Source: Selenomonadales bacterium (GTDB lineage Bacteria > Bacillota > Negativicutes > RGIG982). From it: 5,609 bases of DNA. Both the position numbers and the translations under genes were made by a program. The stretch spans positions 1-5,609 of the forward strand of contig JAFPBC010000225.1 in the NCBI GenBank assembly GCA_017390595.1, in the 5' to 3' direction. Below are positions 1-5,609 of the stretch, piece by piece (the stretch's first letter is position 1; every line of letters starts with the position of its first letter). The notes beneath the pieces were generated by a model. It worked only from the letters and a program-made list of their open reading frames with translations, was not told the origin of the DNA and searched no databases.

Positions 1-1
1 A

Positions 2-745
<744 letters not shown>

Positions 746-795
746 AAGGAAAAATCGAACTTGTGTGGAATAAAAACAAGGTTAAATAATATTTT

Positions 796-800
796 GGAGG
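796..800 (+). promoter_or_regulatory. Shine-Dalgarno site of yajC
   Basis: GGAGG lies 7 bases before the GTG at 808. It fixes that GTG as the start in preference to the in-frame ATG at 826, which has no comparable site. Confidence 0.85.
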
Positions 801-807
801 GATTATT

Positions 808-1113
808 GTGGATTTATCTAACGAGATGGTTCAGACATTGGTTGCATACGGCCCGGTCGTATTTATGCTTATCGTATTTTACTTCTTGCTGTATCGCCCG
901 CAGAAAAAAGAACAGAATGCTAGAAAAAATATGCTTTTGAACCTCAAAAAAGGCAACAAGATCGTTACGGTCGGTGGTGTATACGGTACGATCACGGAGA
1001 TCAAAGATGATATCGTGAAGATCAAGATCGCTGACAAAGTTGAAGTTGAGATCGCACGTATGTCGGTTGCAAACAACATGAACGACCCGATCAAAATTCG
1101 CGGTCAGAAATAA
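808..1113 (+). CDS. yajC: Preprotein translocase accessory subunit YajC
   Basis: YajC is a small single-span inner-membrane protein that co-purifies with SecD and SecF and associates with the SecYEG channel; it is not essential in the species studied. The 101-residue product matches the usual family length of about 85-115. It has a short polar N-terminus, one membrane segment at about residues 11-28, and directly after it the family signature YRPQKK (29-34). The cytoplasmic domain contains the conserved LKKGNKIVTVGGVYG-type stretch (46-60), followed by a beta-rich segment ending in a basic tail. The start is GTG, supported by a strong SD. The stop at 1111-1113 is 3 bases before the next gene, which lies in the same frame, suggesting translational coupling. 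Its place between tgt and secD is typical of the family. Confidence 0.96.
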   Translation: MDLSNEMVQTLVAYGPVVFMLIVFYFLLYRPQKKEQNARKNMLLNLKKGNKIVTVGGVYGTITEIKDDIVKIKIADKVEVEIARMSVANNMNDPIKIRGQK

Positions 1114-1116
1114 GAC

Positions 1117-1707
1117 GTGATAGATACGGACAAAGATTTCGTTCGGCGGCAATATGCTGCCGAACGAAAAGCGTATACGGAGCTTTGTCGGACTGAAGAG
1201 AATGAAGCCATTACGGCTCATTTTTTGCAGTCTGCTCTATATTATAATGCTCGTACAGTGATGTGCTATGTATCGATGCGCAGAGAAGTCGATACCCATT
1301 CGCTTATCAAGACGATGATACGTGATGGCAAGACAGTCTGCGTTCCGAAGATAACAGACAGGAACGGTCAGATGTGTGCCGCTCTCATTCGTTCGTGGGA
1401 CGATCTTGCGTGTGTCGGTCCGTTCGGTATCTTGGAACCTTCCGAAAAGGCAGAGGTCATCGAGCCGAATGAGATCGATCTGATCGTTGTTCCCGCGATC
1501 GCTTTTACGCAGACGGGGCATAGACTTGGCATGGGCGGTGGATATTACGATCGCTTTTTGGCGAATACACAAGCTGTACGGATCGGATTTGCATTTTCTT
1601 GCCAGATAAAACAGTCGCTTCCGACCGATGGGTGGGATGCGAAGATGGACCATCTGGTATCACGAGAAGGAATAACGGACTGTCGGACAAGCAAAGTGCA
1701 GGGTTAA
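1117..1707 (+). CDS. 5-formyltetrahydrofolate cyclo-ligase (methenyl-THF synthetase)
   Basis: The enzyme converts 5-formyl-THF to 5,10-methenyl-THF using ATP, returning a storage and inhibitory folate to the one-carbon pool in the cytoplasm. The 196 residues fit the family length of about 180-200. Visible signatures are the basic N-terminal segment, YVSMRREVDT (Asp59) followed by a helix and GKTVCVPK, then GPFGILEP, DLIVVPAIAF, and the ATP-binding glycine-rich loop GHRLGMGGGYYDRF (134-147). A typical C-terminal GFAF..Q...LP block follows. The yajC stop TAA is in this same frame, so GTG 1117 is the first possible start; the next in-frame starts (TTG 1225, then GTG 1258) would remove the conserved N-terminus. 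No SD is recognisable, so reinitiation after yajC is likely. Five of its 14 arginines are CGG, a codon rare in the neighbouring genes. The gene is known as fthC, yqgN or ygfA in different species. It is not a usual member of the yajC-secDF cluster. Confidence 0.94.
   Translation: MIDTDKDFVRRQYAAERKAYTELCRTEENEAITAHFLQSALYYNARTVMCYVSMRREVDTHSLIKTMIRDGKTVCVPKITDRNGQMCAALIRSWDDLACVGPFGILEPSEKAEVIEPNEIDLIVVPAIAFTQTGHRLGMGGGYYDRFLANTQAVRIGFAFSCQIKQSLPTDGWDAKMDHLVSREGITDCRTSKVQG
1137..1169 (+). other. Strong RNA hairpin inside the start of the cyclo-ligase gene
   Basis: Bases 1137-1150 pair with 1156-1169 around a 5-base AATAT loop, giving 14 consecutive pairs of which 13 are Watson-Crick and one is G-U (1148 with 1158). 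The hairpin begins at +21 relative to the GTG start. It is not followed by a T-run on either strand, so it does not look like an intrinsic terminator. It could modulate reinitiation after yajC, or mark an RNase cleavage or stability boundary; that role is inference. Confidence 0.6.
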
Positions 1708-1723
1708 GCTGTATTTTGCTTGT
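1687..1723 (+). other. Stem-loop straddling the cyclo-ligase stop codon
   Basis: Bases 1687-1701 pair with 1709-1723, 15 pairs in a row with two G-U wobbles (1696 with 1714, 1698 with 1712), closing a 7-base loop GGTTAAG that contains the TAA stop at 1705-1707. Only a short, broken T-rich stretch follows (TTT then GACGGTTTT), so termination would at best be partial. It lies 46 bases before the secD start and could be an attenuator or a 3'-end stabiliser of the upstream message. Confidence 0.5.
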
Positions 1724-1757
1724 TTGACGGTTTTGGATTGTTCGAAAGGACGAGATA

Positions 1758-1763
1758 GGGGGA
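1758..1763 (+). promoter_or_regulatory. Shine-Dalgarno site of secD
   Basis: GGGGGA is placed 6 bases before GTG 1770. It selects this GTG as the secD start; the ATG just downstream (in GAAAAAATG) is out of frame. Confidence 0.8.
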
Positions 1764-1769
1764 CTTATT

Positions 1770-2975
1770 GTGAGAAAAAATGAACTTGCAAAATTCCTTG
1801 CGGCAGTCATTGCCATTATCGTTGCGTTTGCATTTTGCATTCAGCCGTTGGCATCGTCTATCAAGCAAGGTCTTGACTTGCAAGGTGGTACACATGTCGT
1901 CTTAGAGGCTATCGATACGCCCGAAGCCAAAGTTGACGACGACTCGGTAAATCGTGTCGTTAGGATCATTGAACGACGCGTAAACGAACTCGGTTTGACA
2001 GAACCGATCATCCAGAGGGAAGGACAACGCCGTATTATCGTTGAGCTTCCGGGTATCAAAGACCCTGACAGTGCGATCAAGTTGATCGGTAAAACGGCAA
2101 TGCTCGAGTTCCAGGATCCGAACGGTGTTACGGTCTTGACTGGCAGCGATCTTAAAGACGCGCGTGCTCAGATGGACCAAGCGCAGCAGAATCTTGTTGC
2201 ACTCGAATTTACTTCCGAAGGTGCAGAAAAGTTTGCTAAAGTTACGGCAGAAAATATCGGCAGACCGATCTCGATCTTGCTCGATAAACAAGTATTGACC
2301 AGCCCTACCGTTCAGGCTATCATTCCGAACGGTAAAGCTGTTATCACGGGCAACCGTACGATGGAAGAGGCGCAAGACCTTGCGATCCTTCTGCGTTCGG
2401 GTTCCCTCCCTGTTAAAGTAGAAGTTATGGAAACGAGAACGGTCGGTCCGTCGCTCGGTCAGGACTCCAAAGATAAGAGCGTCGTGGCATTCGGTGTCGG
2501 TATCGGTGCGGTCGTTCTTTTCATGCTCGTGTTCTACCGTATGTCGGGCCTTATCGCTAACATAGCACTTCTTCTTTATACGCTTCTTATTCTTCTTACG
2601 CTCAATCTCTTGAACGCAACACTTACACTTCCCGGTATCGCAGGTATCATCCTCAGTATCGGTATGGCGGTCGATGCGAACGTTCTTATCTTTGAGCGTT
2701 TTAAAGAAGAGATCCGTGCAGGAAAAACACTTCGTGCGGCGATGGATGCAGGTTTCCACCGCGCAATGACGACGATCATCGACTCGAACGTAACGACCTC
2801 GATCGCAGGTGTCGTTCTCTTCTTCTTGGGAACGGGTTCGATCAAAGGTTTTGCCATTACGATGCTTGTCGGTATCGTTCTCAGTATGTTTACGGCGGTT
2901 ACCGTCACACAATTCTTGATGAAGAGCTTGCTGAATTCGAAAGCAATTACGAACAGTAAGTTTTTCGGGGTATAA
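1770..2975 (+). CDS. secD: Protein translocase subunit SecD
   Basis: SecD is an RND-superfamily membrane protein that with SecF uses the proton-motive force to pull substrates through after SecA-driven export and to help release them on the outer side of the membrane. The product has 401 residues, the short form common in Bacillota (E. coli SecD is about 615). Order: membrane segment 1 at about residues 7-27, the conserved GLDLQGG (34-40) opening the extracytoplasmic P1 domain, with the external domain running to about 235. Five more membrane segments follow, at roughly 238-256, 262-280, 287-308, 338-356 and 362-385. Segment 4 carries AVDANVLIFER (300-310), whose Asp302 is the family's proton-path residue. 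The start is GTG with a good SD. The stop directly abuts the SD of secF, so the two are one operon and probably translated together. Confidence 0.97.
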   Translation: MRKNELAKFLAAVIAIIVAFAFCIQPLASSIKQGLDLQGGTHVVLEAIDTPEAKVDDDSVNRVVRIIERRVNELGLTEPIIQREGQRRIIVELPGIKDPDSAIKLIGKTAMLEFQDPNGVTVLTGSDLKDARAQMDQAQQNLVALEFTSEGAEKFAKVTAENIGRPISILLDKQVLTSPTVQAIIPNGKAVITGNRTMEEAQDLAILLRSGSLPVKVEVMETRTVGPSLGQDSKDKSVVAFGVGIGAVVLFMLVFYRMSGLIANIALLLYTLLILLTLNLLNATLTLPGIAGIILSIGMAVDANVLIFERFKEEIRAGKTLRAAMDAGFHRAMTTIIDSNVTTSIAGVVLFFLGTGSIKGFAITMLVGIVLSMFTAVTVTQFLMKSLLNSKAITNSKFFGV

Positions 2976-2981
2976 GGGGGA
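2976..2981 (+). promoter_or_regulatory. Shine-Dalgarno site of secF, overlapping starts
   Basis: GGGGGA begins immediately after the secD stop. Three in-frame start codons follow: TTG 2982, GTG 2985 and ATG 2991. Only the ATG has a normal spacing (9 bases after the final A); the GTG leaves 3 bases and the TTG none. I therefore place the secF start at ATG 2991, with GTG 2985 as the alternative. Confidence 0.7.
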
Positions 2982-2990
2982 TTGGTGCAG

Positions 2991-3986
2991 ATGGAACGTT
3001 TTCGCTTTAATATTATCAAGAGAACCAAACTCTGGTTCATCCTCTCTTTGCTTATCATTTTGCCGGGCTTAGTGTCGATCGGTGTACAAGGCTTCAATCT
3101 TGGTATCGATTTCACGGGCGGTACGATCATGGATGTATCGTTTGAAGAGCCCGTATCGGTCGAACAGATCCGTGATGTTATGTCGCGTCACGGTCTCGGT
3201 AACAGCGTTATCCAGTTGGCAACGGAAGAAGGTCAGACGACTTCTAAAGATGCCATGATACGAACGCCTGTCTTGTCGGAAGATGCTCGTTCGGCAGTAG
3301 CGGCAGACCTCAAAGAATCTGTCGGTAACTTCGAGATCAAACGTGTCGAACTCGTCGGCAGTGTCGTTGGGGAAGAGCTCACGATGAACGCTATCGTAGC
3401 TGTATTGATCTCGTGGGTGCTTATCGTTCTCTATATCGCATACCGTTTCGAATTCACGTTCGGTATTGCGGCGATCGGTTCGCTCCTTCATGACGTTATC
3501 GTTGTACTTGGGACATTCTCGATCTTGCAGTATGAGATCGATTCGGCATTCATTGCGGCGATCTTAACAGTCGTCGGTTATTCGATCAACGATACGATCG
3601 TTATCTTCGACCGTATTCGTGAAAATCTCAAGCTGCGCAGACGCGGCGGTCGCTACGAAGAAATCGTAGAAGACAGCTTGTGGCAGACGATGACACGTTC
3701 TATCTATACGAGCGTGACGGTTTTGGTCTGCGTGCTCGCGCTCTACTTCTTCGGCGGTGAAACGACGAAAGGCTTCGCGCTTGCGTTGACGATCGGTATG
3801 TTCATCGGTGCGTACTCGTCCATTTTCAATGCGGCACCTGTATGGGTCATCTTGGTGAATCGCAAAGATAAACGTCGTTTGACAAATCGTGACAATACGC
3901 CTAAAAAAGAAAAAGAGCCGTCTAAAGAGAAAAAACAGCCTAAAGATGAGCATGACGCTTCTTCTTGGTTGAAAGACGAAGTTTAA
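2991..3986 (+). CDS. secF: Protein translocase subunit SecF
   Basis: SecF is the RND-type partner of SecD in the proton-driven SecDF(-YajC) complex of the cytoplasmic membrane. From ATG 2991 the product has 331 residues, within the usual 290-330 range or slightly long. It opens with a short basic stretch and membrane segment 1 (about 14-32), then the signature GIDFTGG (38-44) and a P4-like external domain to about residue 125. Five further membrane segments follow; the fourth contains GYSINDTIVIFDR (196-208), whose Asp201 is the conserved proton-path residue. After the last segment comes a 42-residue hydrophilic cytoplasmic tail (290-331) with 14 Lys/Arg and 10 Asp/Glu, which accounts for the extra length. 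It sits 15 bases after secD and 10 bases before a terminator, so it ends the operon. Starting at GTG 2985 would add two residues. Confidence 0.96.
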   Translation: MERFRFNIIKRTKLWFILSLLIILPGLVSIGVQGFNLGIDFTGGTIMDVSFEEPVSVEQIRDVMSRHGLGNSVIQLATEEGQTTSKDAMIRTPVLSEDARSAVAADLKESVGNFEIKRVELVGSVVGEELTMNAIVAVLISWVLIVLYIAYRFEFTFGIAAIGSLLHDVIVVLGTFSILQYEIDSAFIAAILTVVGYSINDTIVIFDRIRENLKLRRRGGRYEEIVEDSLWQTMTRSIYTSVTVLVCVLALYFFGGETTKGFALALTIGMFIGAYSSIFNAAPVWVILVNRKDKRRLTNRDNTPKKEKEPSKEKKQPKDEHDASSWLKDEV

Positions 3987-3995
3987 TGAAATGAA

Positions 3996-4025
3996 AGAGA
4001 CTACACTTGATGTAGTCTCTTTTTT
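3996..4025 (+). terminator. Intrinsic terminator after secF
   Basis: AGAGACTACA (3996-4005) pairs perfectly with TGTAGTCTCT (4011-4020) around the loop CTTGA. The stem can be extended by A-U pairs into the T-run. A run of six T (4020-4025) follows at once. It lies 10 bases after the secF stop and marks the end of the yajC-secF transcription unit. On the opposite strand only TTT follows the stem, so termination there would be weak. Confidence 0.93.
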
Positions 4026-4041
4026 CGTATAAAAAGGAAAT

Positions 4042-4070
4042 AGCTTCATCAAAGCGAATCATTATATATT
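4042..4070 (+). promoter_or_regulatory. Weak promoter candidate for recJ
   Basis: In the 116-base gap between secF and recJ, downstream of the terminator, there is a TATATT hexamer (4065-4070) in an AT-rich patch that could serve as a -10 element. No good -35 is found: the best match at 17-base spacing is poor, and TTCATC (4045-4050) would leave a spacer of only 14. A promoter here is expected because a terminator precedes recJ, but this exact site is uncertain. Confidence 0.3.
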
Positions 4071-4086
4071 TAGACAGAATCCAAAC

Positions 4087-4094
4087 AAAGGAAG
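4087..4094 (+). promoter_or_regulatory. Shine-Dalgarno site of recJ
   Basis: AAAGGAAG contains GGA ending 10 bases before ATG 4103 and 13 before the adjacent ATG 4106. It favours the first ATG. It is weaker than the yajC and secD sites. Confidence 0.6.
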
Positions 4095-4102
4095 AATCGA
4101 CT

Positions 4103-5609
4103 ATGATGGACAAACGATGGAATTTTTTCGAGGCAGATGAGGAAACGGTAGACAGCTTGGCAGCTGCGCTTCAAGTACCTTCTTATATAGCGAAGATATT
4201 GGTGAATCGCGGTATCACGACAGTAGATGACGCGAAGCGATTTTTAACGCAAGATGAATCGTATGGCGTTTCTCCTTTTTTGATGAAGGGGATCGATAAG
4301 GCTGTCGAGCGTATCCAAACAGCGATCGAAAACGGAGAAAAGATCGTCGTCTATGGGGACTATGATGTAGACGGTATCACGGCGACTTCGCTTATGATGA
4401 GAGTGCTCAAAGAGCTCGGTGCCGATGTCGCATATTTTATTCCCAATCGTCATACCGAAGGGTACGGACTCAACAGCGATTCTCTTGCGGAACTTATCGA
4501 ATTGCATGGTGCCAAAGTGATCGTTAGCGTTGACTGCGGTATCACGTCTGTCTCGGAGGCTGAGACGATGCCGTCGGGTGTCGATCTCATTATTACCGAT
4601 CATCATCAACCGCTCGATATATTGCCGAATGCGTATGTCGTCATCAACCCGAAACAAGAAGGCTGTGATTATCCCGAGAAGATGTTGGCAGGTGTCGGGG
4701 TAGCCTTCAAGCTGTGCCAAGCACTTTGGCAGACGATGCGTAATGAAGAGTTGACGCGATATTACGATCTGGTAGCGCTCGGTACGATAGCCGATATCGT
4801 TCCTTTGGTTGGAGAAAATCGTGCGTTCGTACAACGCGGATTGTCCGAGATGAAAATGTGTCGCAACAAAGGGATGTATGCACTGATGCAGGTCAGTCAG
4901 GTAGAACCTGCGTTGGTAACGGCAGGTCATGTTGGTTTTCGTCTTGCGCCGCGTTTGAATGCGGCAGGCAGGCTCGGTCAAGCCGAAAGCGGAGTGGAAC
5001 TTCTGCTGGCAGATGATGATGACAGATGCCGTATGATAGCCGAGGAGCTCAATGCAGAGAATGAAGAACGTCAGCGTATCGAAAAAGAAATATTGGAAGA
5101 AGCCGTCGCAGTCATTGAAGAGAAAAAATTGGCAGACGATCATGTGATCGTCGTCAGCGGAGAGGGCTGGCATGGTGGCGTCATCGGGATCGTTGCTTCG
5201 CGTATCGTGGAGCGATATTATCGTCCGACGATCGTCATTACGACAGAAGACGGTATGGGTAAGGGGTCTTGCCGCAGTATTTCGGGATTCGATATTTTGG
5301 ATGCGCTGAAAGCAGGTCAAGATATCCTGACGAAATTCGGCGGACATAAGCAAGCGGCAGGACTTGGTATCGAAGCGAGCAAGATCGACGAATTCCGTAT
5401 TCGCATGAACGAATATGCGAAAGACTATGCCGATGATGATATCTGGCGACCGCAAGTGAAAATAGATGCTGTCGTTGCTCCGACAGCAGTGGATGAACAG
5501 CTTGTTCGCTCGCTTGATATGCTGGAGCCGTTCGGCATGGGGAATCCGCGGCCGTTGTTTGCGTGTGAAAGTATGCCGATACAGTCGCTTGCAAAAATCG
5601 GCAAAGACC
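4103..5609 (+). CDS. recJ: Single-stranded-DNA-specific exonuclease RecJ, 3'-truncated
   Basis: RecJ degrades single-stranded DNA 5' to 3' in recombination and in mismatch and base-excision repair, using metal ions bound by a DHH-family active site. The frame is open from ATG 4103 to the window end, 502 codons. Motifs seen, counted from that ATG: YGDYDVDG with Asp86, Asp88 and Asp90; PNRHTEGYG; VDCG with Asp144; the name-giving DHH (166-168); AGVGVAFKL; TIADIVPL with Asp231; RLNAAGRL (284-291). In the DHHA1 region are GWHGGVIGIVASR (from 355), GKGSCRS and GGHKQAAG (413-420). The LEPFGMGNPRP stretch near the end belongs to the following OB-fold region. RecJ is 577 residues in E. coli and often 650-800 in Bacillota, so 75-300 residues are missing. 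A second ATG at 4106 is possible, but AAAGGAAG (4087-4094) is better spaced for 4103. All expected catalytic residues in the visible part are present. Confidence 0.97.
   Translation, partial: MMDKRWNFFEADEETVDSLAAALQVPSYIAKILVNRGITTVDDAKRFLTQDESYGVSPFLMKGIDKAVERIQTAIENGEKIVVYGDYDVDGITATSLMMRVLKELGADVAYFIPNRHTEGYGLNSDSLAELIELHGAKVIVSVDCGITSVSEAETMPSGVDLIITDHHQPLDILPNAYVVINPKQEGCDYPEKMLAGVGVAFKLCQALWQTMRNEELTRYYDLVALGTIADIVPLVGENRAFVQRGLSEMKMCRNKGMYALMQVSQVEPALVTAGHVGFRLAPRLNAAGRLGQAESGVELLLADDDDRCRMIAEELNAENEERQRIEKEILEEAVAVIEEKKLADDHVIVVSGEGWHGGVIGIVASRIVERYYRPTIVITTEDGMGKGSCRSISGFDILDALKAGQDILTKFGGHKQAAGLGIEASKIDEFRIRMNEYAKDYADDDIWRPQVKIDAVVAPTAVDEQLVRSLDMLEPFGMGNPRPLFACESMPIQSLAKIGKD

Noticed and set aside
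758..783. Small stem CTTGT/ACAAG between tgt and yajC as a terminator or attenuator
   Set aside because: Only 5 pairs plus two beyond a bulge, an 11-base loop and no T-run.
761..790. Possible promoter before yajC: TTGTGT, 18 bases, AATAAT
   Set aside because: Transcription would start at about 797, inside the yajC SD (796-800), so the message could not use it. The -35 match is only three of six.
1495..1502. GCGATCGC palindrome and the general abundance of GATCG/CGATC words, resembling a HIP1-like or uptake repeat
   Set aside because: The octamer occurs once here (Ala-Ile-Ala codons). The shorter words follow from heavy use of ATC for Ile and GAT for Asp next to codons starting with G or ending in C or G; they are in coding frame and not in gaps.
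1724..1760. Possible promoter before secD starting with TTGACG at 1724
   Set aside because: No -10-like hexamer is present at 16-18 bases downstream.
1902..2912. A 336-codon open frame on the - strand opposite secD
   Set aside because: It is codon-aligned with secD and explained by the same codon bias; the predicted protein is a low-complexity mix of charged residues.
4244..5455. A 403-codon open frame on the - strand opposite recJ
   Set aside because: It is codon-aligned with recJ, so it stays open only because recJ rarely uses TTA, CTA and TCA. Its translation is rich in Arg, His, Asp and Cys with no recognisable domain, while the + strand frame has every RecJ motif.

Overview
This 5.6 kb window is a conventional bacterial chromosomal segment. 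It carries six genes, all on the + strand: the 3' two-thirds of tgt (queuine tRNA-ribosyltransferase), yajC, a 5-formyltetrahydrofolate cyclo-ligase gene, secD, secF, and the 5' part of recJ. The tgt-yajC-secD-secF order with separate secD and secF is widespread in bacteria. Having recJ right after secF, a short SecD of about 400 residues, GG-rich Shine-Dalgarno sites, frequent GTG starts and G+C in the 40-50% range suggest a Bacillota lineage. The wording of the proteins, especially the C-terminal half of Tgt, looks most like Negativicutes (Selenomonas/Megamonas-type organisms). That taxonomic call is my inference from family knowledge and was not searched.

Layout. Positions 2-745 hold tgt, cut at the left edge. 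After a 62 bp gap with no terminator comes yajC (808-1113, GTG start, strong SD). The cyclo-ligase gene (1117-1707) starts 3 bases after the yajC stop, in the same frame and without a visible SD, so it is probably translated by coupling to yajC. secD (1770-2975, GTG start) and secF (start best placed at ATG 2991, end 3986) follow. A clear intrinsic terminator at about 3996-4025 closes the transcription unit. recJ begins at 4103 behind its own moderate SD and a weak promoter candidate, and runs off the right edge. Its frame is open from 4103 to the window end and contains the full set of DHH-family phosphoesterase motifs visible so far.

How the genes relate. YajC, SecD and SecF form the accessory membrane complex that works with SecYEG and uses the proton-motive force to help protein export. 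Tgt inserts a 7-deazaguanine base at position 34 of GUN-anticodon tRNAs. The cyclo-ligase recycles 5-formyl-THF, and RecJ is a 5'-3' single-strand DNA exonuclease for recombination and repair. The Tgt/Sec linkage is conserved but has no obvious mechanism. The folate gene between yajC and secD is the least expected member.

I found no new defence system, mobile element, CRISPR array, tRNA or rRNA. The signals most worth a second look are two strong RNA hairpins, one just inside the start and one straddling the stop of the cyclo-ligase gene, and a drop in G+C and GC3 in the 5' part of the visible tgt.
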